DNA of 64,000 nucleotides from Pomphorhynchus laevis (taxonomy: Eukaryota; Acanthocephala; Palaeacanthocephala; Echinorhynchida; Pomphorhynchidae): NCBI GenBank assembly GCA_012934845.2, contig WNNJ02002486.1, forward strand, positions 62,001 to 126,000, given 5' to 3'. The position numbers were made by a program, and so were the translations under genes. The notes below the pieces were generated by a model. That model saw nothing but the letters and a program-made list of their open reading frames with translations. It made no database searches and was not told where the DNA came from. Each line of letters begins with the position of its first letter. Position 1 is the first letter of the stretch. Below, one piece after another: positions 44,664 through 55,011 of the stretch.

Positions 44664-45540
44664 ATGGAAACACAAACGCAAAAAATGCTGAATTCCCATG
44701 GAATTATTATAGATACACAAGCCCTTCAAGTTTGTGCTTTTAATCAACCAAAGGAAGACACTATTGGAATAATGGAATCAGCTGGAACAAAAGTAAGCCA
44801 TTTCGTTGCAACTAACAACGGCTCATGAGACTTCCCATCGTTCAAAAATTAGTCAATTTGGTTATTATCACAAGCCAGCCGCTAGCGAAGAGCATATTTT
44901 CTACCTTCCTAAGAAAATTCATGATGGCTTATAAAAACAGTCATGATATATTCTACTCGTGACCTCACTGGTACTTATAGAATATTATAGAACCTCCTCC
45001 TTTACAAACCCCCGCTGATGTGAGGGGTGTAAATTTAATAACCACTCCATGAATAAGTGCATGGAACCTACCTCATGCCCCAATTGCGGTAACAATCACT
45101 CTGGGTGGTTTAGGAAATGTATCATCTTTAAAAAATTACAAAAGCGACACATAATTAGTACTTAAAAACCACCTCTTACTTCATTCTCTGAAGCTACTGT
45201 ATCAAATACGTTATCTAAAGACGAAATAAATCAACGGGTGTACCAAAAACACAATTAATGCATCAAGCAAATGGAGGCTCTGATAGCAAGATTGGTGGAA
45301 GTCATGACAAATCTTCAACCCTCTCCTCGTATCAACTTAATTACAGCTGTTAAGTCGGGGAAACGTGGGGCTAGAGCAAACACGCCCCCTTCAAACTTAT
45401 CTAAAAAGGTAAACCATGGCAAATGAGTGTAAGCAGCACGCGAAATCAAGATATTGCTTATACTAGCAAAGGGCTGTCAATCAATTACACTGCAAGAGAT
45501 AAGACTGGGAAGGGCAACTTTCCTGTCTCTGGTTCCAGTT
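44664..45540 (+). pseudogene. LINE copy 8 ORF1
   Basis: The first 55 codons are open and end at a TGA near 44826. The conserved N-terminal domain is eroded. The zinc knuckles remain as CKFNNHSMNKC and CPNCGNNHSGWFRKCIIFKK near 45045-45140. The C-terminal part is degraded. The N-terminus is unlike those of copies 4, 10 and 13. Confidence 0.65.
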
Positions 45541-45576
45541 AGATGGGTTGTTGGCTAACCCAGTAACACCAATGCA

Positions 45577-47900
45577 ATGATAAGTAGTCTCGAGCCGTTT
45601 TCACTGAACATCCTTCAGTGGAATTTGGAAGGTACTTCTGCTCTTCGTTTTTTAACCGGTCGCGATGCAGATGTAATAGTCCTTCAGGAGACTAGATCTA
45701 TCAGGTCACCCCAGGATACTACTCGATTTTTACCAAAGCACAAAATCGCTTACTTTGGTGAGAGTAATCTAAAAGGTATAGCAAATATATCTTACAAGCC
45801 TATACATGCAACGTTAAAAATATCCAACATTCTATCTTAACTCGATAACAAAGACACCTCAAAAATGAGTATGATTTCTATAATATCGGATTTATAAAGG
45901 GAAGGAACAATTCCCCTACCAGTTGCCTTTGCTAATACGAATATTGACAACGCCGGATTACTGAAAATTTTAAGTTGCAGCAATTTTAAGTTGTTCCGCC
46001 GTACATTGTTCGGTGGAATTTGGAAGGTGCTTCTCCCCTTGGTATTTTAACTGGTCGCGATGCAGACGTCAGTGTTTCAGGAGACTAGATCAATCCGGTC
46101 ACTCTGGAACATTACTCGATTTACATCTAAGCACATCACCGTCCACTTTTCTCCGTAGATAACCCCACCTCACTACTTTTTATCTTAAGGTCTTCTAACC
46201 TTAGTTAATAACCCTTAAAGATTATCCATCTTACTAAACAAATCTTGTCCTGCCCATTCTGGTTTAGCGATAACACTCTGGAATAACGCTAAATGCATCA
46301 GCATAACCAATATCTATATTCGGCCAGGCCACGGTTCACAAGGACCGTGGCTTCCTTGATCGGATATTGGATAGCGGCAATGACATGTTACTTAATGAAT
46401 TCAACGACAGAACTGGTCGTTAGACTAATGCAGTACTCCGTAGAGCCAGAACGAAAATCTTATTAACAAACCATTCTCATCCTTTTATTGAACAAAAACA
46501 AACAGGGCTAACATTGCTGCTTTATTTCTTCCCAGTCTTTCGTTTGGAAGAAATCCAATAAGTTTGTCTGCTGGAAGAAGAGAGAATCGGGCTGGATTAA
46601 TGACATAGGTTTGGATAAAGTTTTATTGGCGTCACTATATTTTCACGATTATGGAGTCAATCAACTTCCCCAATCAATCCCACATCTGGTAGACTTCAGG
46701 AGCAGGGATTTATCTGCTACATATATCCTCAAATCCTAGGGGGCTACTTCCAGGCAGCTCCAGGTCCAATGCGCCACTCTTCATTCGTGTCCGTCAGATT
46801 TTGACAGGCAGTAAGAGGAAGGAGGTCGCCATCACAATACTTTTAGCCCCTTCCTCAGATGTTGCCAGCATCAATATTAGCCGTAGATTTTTTTACCAAA
46901 GAAAAAGTTAGTCTCTTGTCCGGAAGATCTTCAGCCAATTTTAATTTAAAACTCCCTCATCTCCATCTACGAGAAAGCGCTAGAAAGAATAATCCGTAAC
47001 CATCTAAGTAGGTGGAAGTTAATCCCACCAGGTTTTCATTAATTTGTGAAAGGTCGCTCTGTCCATTCATCGATTGGTGCAGTGCATCAGTTTTGTAAGA
47101 AAATAGTCATCAGATTGCTTTAGCTGTCTTTATTGGCTTTTCTGATTCATTCAACCGCATGTCCATTCTTTTACTATCTCTTTTCCCGGTTTATTGGGTT
47201 GCCTGCAAGAAGTTTTAACAAGGTGTAGATATTGCTGTACACTAAGCGATTTTTTAGGAAGATGACGCTGATGAAAATCAGTTTTACCCAAATAAATGAG
47301 TGGCTCCAGGCTTCCAACTTTCTCCTATTGGCACACACTGATTATACCACAGCCCTGGTTTCTGGACGCAGCTGCAGACATATCGTATCGGACATAATCC
47401 GTTATTTTCAGATAAAAAGACTAGTTAGCCCTTACAATCTTATTCACATCTCATGGCAGCCCTGCTATCAAGAAAAAGCTAAAGAGATCAGGAATATCTA
47501 TTCTATCCTCAATTTTGAACAATCAACCCCTCCCAATATTTAAGCACATAGTAAGATATCTAGGGTTTTCCATTACGATTAAATGATCGTTCGAATAAGA
47601 CTTGATTAGATTCAAGATTGTCCTAAAGAGAGCTAGATGAGCCCTGAAACAGGATCAACATCTGTCATTAAAATAGAGTGATATGGTGCGCTTTTGTTGA
47701 ATATGGGCAATCTCGTGATTAGTCTTATTCTCTAGAGGACATCCCTCAGAGCAAATACAAAATTTTCTGAAGATCCTCATATCTAGACTACCGACCATAA
47801 TACGCCTCGATTAGACCCTCAAGTGTGTGAGACCCTGAATAGTTCAGTCGGGAGGCGCGCGTTGGTGTGTGCGGGTGGATTCTGATTCCACTGGATTACT
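45577..47900 (+). pseudogene. LINE copy 8 ORF2 (with ORF1 patch)
   Basis: The start MISSLEPFSLNILQWNLEG gives a clean endonuclease N-terminus with DVIVLQETRS. After 58 codons it runs into the ORF1 patch. The endonuclease restarts at about 45990 (LTGRDADV, QETRSIR), continues with NVYIRP-like sequence, and is followed by linker and RT to a C-terminal end near 47900. RT keeps little of the catalytic block (HTDYTTALVSG near 47330). Heavily mutated. Confidence 0.7.
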
Positions 47901-48044
47901 GACAAACTAGAAGAATGATAAAATTAGCTTTAAAACTGTTTGTATTTTTTGTTGCTTATTTAATAAATAAATTTTTTTAGCAAAACAACCACTAAATATC
48001 TAGAAAAGCTAACAAGTTAGAAAACAAAGATCAAGGAACGTATT

Positions 48045-48990
48045 TCTTTCCTCTTTGATCGTATTAGGACTTTACTTGAATCTTCTACTTCTTCAAGCCT
48101 TACACTCTCAAGTCCATAGGGATCTGAGCCCCCGGTAGCACCAGCGCACAGACTTCCGACTGAATTATTCGGGGTATCTCACCCCCCCCTAAGAGTCCAG
48201 TCGAGGAGGACTATTGTCGGTAATCTCAAGATGATTAACTTAAGAAACCTTAATCTTAGCTCTGGAAGACGTCCTCTAGATAAAAAGACTAATTCCGAGA
48301 TAGCCCAAGTACCCCCAAAGGCGTACTTGGGGTTTCCTATTCAATGACAGATGCTGGGCCTGTTTCAGAGTCCACCTAGCTCTGTTCAGGATACGTGTAA
48401 GTCTATTCAGGTAAGCTTTCGCCGATCAGTTTACCGTAACGGTAAATCCCTGATATTTTACTCGACTCGTGAGATAGGGAGTGGTTGAGGCTGCAAAAGG
48501 GAGGAGAGTGTAGAAAGTGCAAGTCTCTTAAGCTTCTTTTTTATAGCAAGGATGCCATAAAAGACGACCAACCGCGATTTATTGGAAAGAACAATGGAGC
48601 TAGCAAGATATAAGATAGGAAATAGGGGAGCCTGGAGACACACCAATAATAGGGTAGAACTGACGTACATCAGGGTCGTCTTTATAGTAGAACCGCTTGG
48701 TGTGCGACAATATCCCCATCCTGTTAACAATTTTCACAAAAGGCCAAGGGACCTGAGAGAGGAGATAACGAAGGGAATAAAGATGCGGTCAAATTCATCA
48801 GAAAAGTAAAGAAAAGTCGCCACATCAAGCTAATGACTGATATTCTGTCAAAACTGATGCAATTCACCAATTGCTGAATGTACCGAGTGACACAAACCTA
48901 TGGAAACTCGATGGGATTAAATTACGTCTACATAAATGATCGCGGATTCTACTTGCAAGCGTTTTTACGTAGATGGATATTAGGCGTTTT
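48045..48990 (-). mobile_element. LINE copy 9 (5'-truncated)
   Basis: A tail-to-tail neighbour of copy 8. It contains the 3' UTR, the C-terminal coding (AQIPMDLRV-like near 48115-48130) and part of RT up to about 48990, where single-copy sequence resumes. The minus-strand frame at 48730-48458 holds short RT pieces. No catalytic block survives. Confidence 0.75.
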
Positions 48991-49981
48991 ATATATTCAT
49001 TATAATTATTGAATAGTCTCCTTGGATCTCTCTGTGATTCCATTATTATAGATTAAGTTGAAATAAACAAGGAAGAGAGTTCTTATAGGCAAAAGTTTTT
49101 ATTTAAACGTTTCGAATAATCTTTTTGAGAAATCCTCTGATATATATTCGTTACTAATAAGTAAATGGAGAAAACGGACATAACCGGCTATTGTGAACCA
49201 TCACACTCAATCAGAAATCAAATCCCTATACCCTTTACTGTGGATTGAGTTTATCAGTAGGGTCCAGATTTTAAGTGTGTTTAAGAATCCTCTACGACAG
49301 TTTAGAAGAGTTCATTACAAAAATAATTATTGTAAGACGACCTTCGAATCCACCGGCGATCACAAAATACGATATCATAATATACGATATCTTAGTATGA
49401 TAAACGTGTTGAGCAGTGTGTCAGATTTAAAAAATCAAATTATTCTATTTTTGAACATGAACTAACAAGTTAAATATCATAAATGATCATTTGCAGGCTT
49501 TGTTAAGAATACCAAATCCAAACACGACACAACAATTACAAAAAATACAAAGAATATGAAAAATTAACCGTTAAGTTAAAGTTTTATAATTTAAACTTTT
49601 TACTTTTTTAATTTTTAAATTTAAACTTATTACCAGTTTAAATTTAAGTTATATAATAAATAAAAATATATATGTTATATTATTGTTGATTATACATAAA
49701 GTTTGTTTTTACCTTTATTGTTAACAACTATAATTAGTTTACGAAAATTTTAAACGTTTTCCTCTATTAATATGCGTTAATTTTCTACAATTTTTACTTG
49801 CGGCCCGCAGTTACTTTCAAACTCCCAAAAGTGTCTCGGTGATACAATAGCTGTGCTCATGCCTGCTATAGACCAAATATAAGATAATAACTAATTTGTT
49901 AAAAATATGATTTGCTTTTCATTTCATTGTTGTCGAAAAACATAATAATGGTCGGTCTTATTGTTTTCAATTGATTCTTGA
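48991..49981. other. Gap after LINE copy 9
   Basis: A plus-strand frame at 49193-49465 (FKNPLRQFRRVHYKNNYCKT) is open for 90 codons but matches nothing I know. A TTTAAACGTTTCGAA motif at 49107-49123 resembles the motif at 4240. The rest is simple AT-rich sequence. Confidence 0.4.
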
Positions 49982-50293
49982 TTATTTTCCTGGGTAGCTA
50001 TTAGTCATGAAATCAAGTTCGTCCTTACAGTTATCCATCAAAAAATCCCAATCGGACGATATATGCTGCTTTTGCACCAAACGAGTTATATTATGCGTGT
50101 TTAGAAAGCATTCAATTACCAACGGCATTGATTCACTTGCACGAACCACCTTTCTATCCTCATCATTAATATTAGGGCATGCTTTTATTTCATAGCACAA
50201 GTTTGTATCTTTTTTGCTAGTTTTGTTCTTAACAGGTGACAACGTTGATAACGGCGACGTCAGCATAATGATATTGTGCAGCGGCAACAGTAT
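49982..50293 (-). CDS. Unrecognised terminal coding exon
   Basis: A strong acceptor (TTTACATTTTGTAG) ends at 50294. The frame then runs open for 103 codons to a stop at 49982-49984. It reads ILLPLHNIIMLTSPLSTLSP, a lysine-rich patch, EIKACPNINDEDRKVVRASE, VIECFLNTHNITRLVQKQHI, SSDWDFLMDNCKDELDFM. The composition is that of a normal soluble protein and the base composition is richer in GC than the flanks. I recognise no domain. The upstream exons should lie at higher coordinates but were not found with confidence. Confidence 0.5.
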   Translation of the reverse strand: MLLPLHNIIMLTSPLSTLSPVKNKTSKKDTNLCYEIKACPNINDEDRKVVRASESMPLVIECFLNTHNITRLVQKQHISSDWDFLMDNCKDELDFMTNSYPGK

Positions 50294-50589
50294 CTACAAA
50301 ATGTAAAGCATCTGAAACACTGTAATAATTATAATGTCCTCCAGCCTAAATTTGGCCAGTTTATCGAAATTATTTTAATTTGACTTGAATTTGACATAAT
50401 ATTATATTATTCGATTAACATTTTTTATTCGTCAGAATACTTACAGAAAGTAAAGAGTTGATAATTGATTTAGAGATATTGCTTGTTAATTTGACAAGCA
50501 AAAAAATTTAAATTATTTTTTAATAATATTGATCTACACGACAGGTTTTTTAAACAAATAACGCTGTACCAGAAACAATTTCAGAAAAT

Positions 50590-50688
50590 TCCTGCATTTC
50601 TGAAGATGCTGAAAGAGGTTAGCGAAATATCAAATACTAATTTTCTGACGATGCTAACAGACGTTAGTGAAATATCAAATAAAAAAGT
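50590..50688. repeat. Two-unit tandem repeat of about 54 bp
   Basis: TGAAGATGCTGAAAGAGGTT and AGCGAAATATCAAATA recur as TGACGATGCTAACAGACGTT and AGTGAAATATCAAATA. The unit shares the box-stem-box look (CTGAAGATG then GCGAAAT) of the small hammerhead-like motifs elsewhere in the window, but is too degenerate to call a ribozyme. Confidence 0.5.
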
Positions 50689-52275
50689 TTCCTCCTTTTT
50701 TGATACAGCTCCAATAATTCTTTATCAATACTGGATCATTTATCAACTATTTAAAAAGTATATTAAAAAATTATAAATTAAATAAAGCATAATGTTCAAC
50801 TATTCAAAGTCATCGGTCCATTGGATATTTTCAGTTTGTATGTCTGTCGTGCATAATATAAGTTTTGAATGTACTGACAATTAATATATGAAAGGACAAG
50901 TAAAAATAACCCAGAAAATAATCATTAATCGATATGTTAGCTTATTTTTAATTATAAAGCTCGTATCAAAAACCGTAACAAGACAATATAACAAATGAGA
51001 TCCCGCTAAAGATAATTATCTGATAACTATACAACATATATTCCTTGCTAAATTTCAAATGTTACATTGATGCTTAAATCTAAATAATTATTCCGTGAAA
51101 TGAATAAAAGTTATATTTTATCGTAAATAAAACATTATATAATTTGTCATCAGTTGTAATAAATAAGATAAATCATTCCCTAAATTGAATTTATATCAAG
51201 GAATTTTATTCGAAACAAGCAAAGTGTAGTTTCAAAATCATTACCTGCACATTAAGTTTACGGATGTTTACTAAAAAATATTTTACATGACTCACTATAT
51301 ATACTTTGAACAAGGTATAATTTCGAAAACTATACAATTTAATATTGTATGACATTACAAATGTTCATCCTATGTGAACGGGTCATATATGTTAATAGCA
51401 CTAAAATGCGGCTAAACATACGGATATAAGTTGCAGACTTGGAAAAGCTCTAACGGGATCTATACAAATTCATGTTAGCAAAAACTTCAATTGCTTATGG
51501 CACAGAAATTCATGTAGACGATTTTATTGTATCAGCAACTACTAGATGAGGAAGCAGCAGATTATTAAATAATCTATTATAATCAATTAGCTTAGTCAAA
51601 GCGTGAATATGAATACAAATTTGTATATACGAATATATTGTGCACAAAGGTGACATAATTTCCCCTTGTTTGTATTTGCCTATTTAAATTCAACATCGAT
51701 TTTTTGGATAACTATCGTCAATAAAGGTTTACATTGAGAAAGATCAACATATCACTATGCATACAAATTAATGTTGAGATAATAAAACGTCGTAAATTCG
51801 ATATTTTTTCATAAGATGATACGATCTTATAAGAAGTGATAATATCATGACAAGACAATACAATTCTAACATATTATGATAACAGCAGCTAGTAAATTTA
51901 CTTTGAATTTACAGCTAGTAAATTTTTGTTTCAAAGCCAGATGGGATTGATACAAATTCATTATACTCGTAGTGACTGATCCTGATCTGGATTTGAAAAT
52001 CGCCACAATTCGTATTCGTTCACCAAGAATAGCCAAAAAATATTCATACAATTGGTGAATATTATATTTCACAAATCGTCACAAATATTATATTTTCTTT
52101 AATAATTTCTATTATTTGATAAATCAAATCGAATCAAACATATCCATATAATATCTTCATACTGGAATCGTCGGAGCAGTCAATAAATAAAAAAATTAAA
52201 AATGTTGTATTGTTTTAATAAGATTTATAATGTCAAACAGTCCGATAAATTTACGTATCTATCAAACCCATCATT

Positions 52276-52390
52276 GAACAAATCTATTCAATGAAATCTA
52301 CATTGAATAGATTCAATGAAATTTACATTCAATGAAATCTACATTCAATGAAATTTACATTGAACAAATCTATTCAATGAAATCTACAAT
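52276..52390. repeat. Tandem repeat of ATTCAATGAAATCTAC units
   Basis: Six or so imperfect 16-19-bp units containing TTCAATGAAATCTACATT, some with TTTAC for TCTAC. Short non-coding minisatellite. Confidence 0.8.
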
Positions 52391-52528
52391 CACAATTGGA
52401 TTACGAAAAAATTAACAGTACCTTGTAGATTATTAATATTTCTGATTATTCTTTTCTTGGAAAAATATTTAATAAAAAATAAAAATGTATTAAAATGATA
52501 TTTAATCAATTAAAATACAAACACAATT

Positions 52529-53116
52529 TTACTCATAATCAACAATTGCTTGTATGCAATCAATGAAGTCTTTGATTTTTATCAGATCAGGATAAGATGA
52601 AACCTTCGTACGTAGCAAATTCATTAAGTATTCCAAGTTTTCGTCTCTATCAGTTTGGTCAACTATTATTGTTCTTGATATCGGGTAAATAGATTTCGCA
52701 ATATCCGTGAGTGAAATGTATCCGTAACCGGATTTATCGTGCATTAGAGCAAAGCGTGATATAATTCGAAAAAATATCCAGCGCTCTCTACTATCGCGGA
52801 TGTCACCAGATTTAAACATAGTTCGAAGATAACGCTGAAATTTAATTCGGAAATATCTTTCCATAGTTAAAAGGTTATAGAAATTTATTCGATTTTCATT
52901 ATTCAAGGCTATTAAAGCGTACTCCGTAATTTGTTCAATAGGTATATATATGCCCAGTTCTTTAAACAAGCTAGGTAATTGATCAATAGGTAGTAAGATA
53001 TCTTTACTACCACCATATTTTGCATACAATGTTAACAGAATCGACATCTTCAACTCTCCAATGTCATCCTTTAGATCATCAATATCAGTTGAATCCAAAT
53101 CAATCATATACTCCAT
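52529..53116 (-). CDS. EF-hand protein (single exon, 195 residues)
   Basis: An intact frame from ATG at 53116 to a stop at 52529. The best calcium-binding loop is DKSGYGYISLTDI at about residues 128-140, with acidic or oxygen ligands at positions 1, 3, 9 and 12 and glycine at 6, so it can plausibly bind calcium. An earlier helix-loop-helix (LPIDQLPSLFKELGIYIPIE, then NNENRINFYNLLTM) looks like an ancestral EF-hand with a weakened loop. The N-terminus is acidic (DLDSTDIDDLKDDIGE). The spacing resembles calmodulin, centrin or dynein-regulatory EF-hand proteins, but I cannot assign a family. Flanks are AT-rich and no LINE is near. Expression is not shown. Confidence 0.65.
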   Translation of the reverse strand: MEYMIDLDSTDIDDLKDDIGELKMSILLTLYAKYGGSKDILLPIDQLPSLFKELGIYIPIEQITEYALIALNNENRINFYNLLTMERYFRIKFQRYLRTMFKSGDIRDSRERWIFFRIISRFALMHDKSGYGYISLTDIAKSIYPISRTIIVDQTDRDENLEYLMNLLRTKVSSYPDLIKIKDFIDCIQAIVDYE

Positions 53117-54289
53117 TTGATTTATTGTTGTTATAATATACTTAAACGATTACGATAAATTACATAGTATAATTAACTTAATTTAGACAGTCAATATGGC
53201 GCCACTTTGAAAAATAATAATTTCCCAAACAACATGCTTAATGTTGTAATTTGTCTATTTAATGCGGTTTTGTTGCTGAGACCTTTTTCTTCCATAGGAA
53301 CAAGAAAAATAACAAGTCGTACCTTAAAAATAGCAAAGTGCTAGGATTATCTGACTGCTAGAGGATATTTCTTTGATATCACAACACTACCCATTGCGAC
53401 TTTTGAAGTTTTAATTTTGAAGTTCAAAGAGCTCTGACGTTAACACTTTGGTAGCAACAGTTTTAATTTAATGAAACTGTTTCAGATCCAATCTTAATTG
53501 CTTCCTGACATGCTTGAACATGTTCAACTATAATAAAACTTATAAAATCACCGAGATGGTAAAACCAAAGAGTATCTTACTCGTTGTGTAAAAAGCGATT
53601 TGTTAATTCTATAATATAAAATTGAGCTCAGAGTTATGCAATCTTTTTAGCCTTGTCAAGTTACAAATGTATCATTAACGATGAACACCTACAATTAATA
53701 AGTACCAAGAAGGTTACATAGGGTAGGGTTAATATTTAATATTAAAAAGAATTATATTATTTTTAGAGGCAATGTATTTACATTTGTCCGGAACATAAAA
53801 GTGTAGTTCCATCAGCGTATAGGACATGATGTTCATTAAATAAAGAAAAATACATATTAGGAAAATGGATGCCAACAAATACATAATTTCAAAAGAGCAT
53901 CGAGGAACACAAGTATAATTGGTAAGAATTAACGAATATTAGAGGCATAATTGTAGTATAAACGCTAAACGCCCCACGAACATCAAATTTTCAGCTAGCA
54001 ACCCTCTCAAACACTACTAAAAACCTTAAAGAAGAGAGTTCAAGTATATAAATAATAAAAAGGAAATAGCGAAATTAAAAAGATTTGACAGAAATCCATG
54101 AGCTTTTCCCGACATAGCAGGTGCAATTAACACACATTTTTTGACGAAAGTAGCCATTGCATAGTGATCGTTTCAATTAAGTCGTGGTACATCAAGAGTT
54201 TTAAAGTAGAGGCTACCAAATAAAACAGTCATGATATTGTGGTATCATGATATTAACATGCTATAACAAGTATAAAGACGCTTTGGCTT
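53117..54289. other. Gap between EF-hand gene and LINE cluster
   Basis: Presumed promoter of the EF-hand gene and AT-rich single-copy sequence. The fragment TGATATTGTGGTATCATGATAT near 54231 is a short palindrome. No gene is supported. Confidence 0.45.
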
Positions 54290-54990
54290 AAACTCACTCA
54301 GTTTTTTGTAATCTACAATCTTGGAAACAACAATGCAGGTTAGTGATAATACTCTAAAAATTAAGGATATAGACGATATTAACGAAGTTCCTTTAGTGAG
54401 GTAAGTTAATAATATTCGAAAAATGATAACAGAAATCCTACTGGAGATGGATGATTATTTTAAGGCATTATTAAAAACCTTTGTACAAAAATATTCGGGG
54501 GAAATTATATTTACTTTAGATAAGAAATTGGCTGGAGTTTATCACATTACTTTCTCTTCAACTGGCCAAGGAATATTTGAGCTATTTTATCACACAACTT
54601 AAACAATATAGGAAAGCAGAATACCGACACATAGGTGCCTTAATAAAATCAATAATACAATTCCCGACTCAGAGCTTGAAAATATCTTAGAGTTGGATAA
54701 AAAATACTGAATTAGGAACATCAGACTTGTAAAGAACCAAAACGAGGATGCATTGTCAATTGCATTTGACGCTGCAACCCATGAAAATGCATTAATACTA
54801 GCAAAGAAAAAAGACATCGTCTTCATGGGGAAAAACCTATATTTCGTCGACCGATCAATTGAGGAATCCACCTATACTCAATGTCAAACAATTATAATAA
54901 AGATTTTGTTAAATAATACAAAACACTGTCAGAACACAGCACAAAAAATATGTTGCATAATAATTCTTCTTTATCTTAAAACCAGAATAC
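54290..54990 (+). mobile_element. LINE copy 11 (5' fragment, divergent ORF1)
   Basis: The plus strand codes for a LINE ORF1 of the same architecture but quite different sequence. It starts MQVSDNTLKIKDIDDINEVP at 54333. It has the N-terminal conserved domain (ALLKTFVQKYSGEIIFTLDK, YHITFSSTG), the start of the RRM-like part (LENILELDKKY) and RLVKNQNEDALSIAFDAATH, matching the LPVAFCSAP..HAEVL part of other copies. About three frame breaks are seen. It ends near 54990, where the tail of copy 10 begins in the other direction, so it lacks ORF2. Confidence 0.65.
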
Positions 54991-55011
54991 TTCGGTCTTA
55001 GTATACATCTT

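Larger units (their letters stand above)
44645..47990 (+). mobile_element. LINE copy 8 (near full length, chimeric)
   Basis: ORF1 begins at 44664 (METQTQKMLNSHGIIIDTQA). ORF2 begins at 45577, and the copy ends near 47990 after TTATTTAATAAATAAATTT. Inside the endonuclease there is a patch of ORF1 sequence (45757-45975) almost identical to 43278-43500 of copy 7, after which the endonuclease start is repeated. The copy therefore looks like a product of template switching or of two nested events. Both ORFs are dead. Confidence 0.8.
50294..52528. other. AT-rich stretch, probable intron or intergenic
   Basis: It holds two small tandem repeats (listed) and a 68-codon minus-strand frame at 52072-51866 (EYFLAILGERIRIVAIFKSR). 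That frame faintly recalls the F-x-x-F-L-x-x-L-G pattern of Rap GTPase-activating proteins, but the following G-G-L-D is absent. I do not call it. Confidence 0.45.

Noticed and set aside
49193-49465. 90-codon plus-strand frame as a gene
   Set aside because: No motif, start context or splice support; the composition is compatible with chance in a less AT-rich patch.
51866-52072. Rap-GAP domain exon
   Set aside because: Only the F-L-x-x-L-G-E pattern fits; the conserved G-G-L-D block is missing and no splice sites were found.
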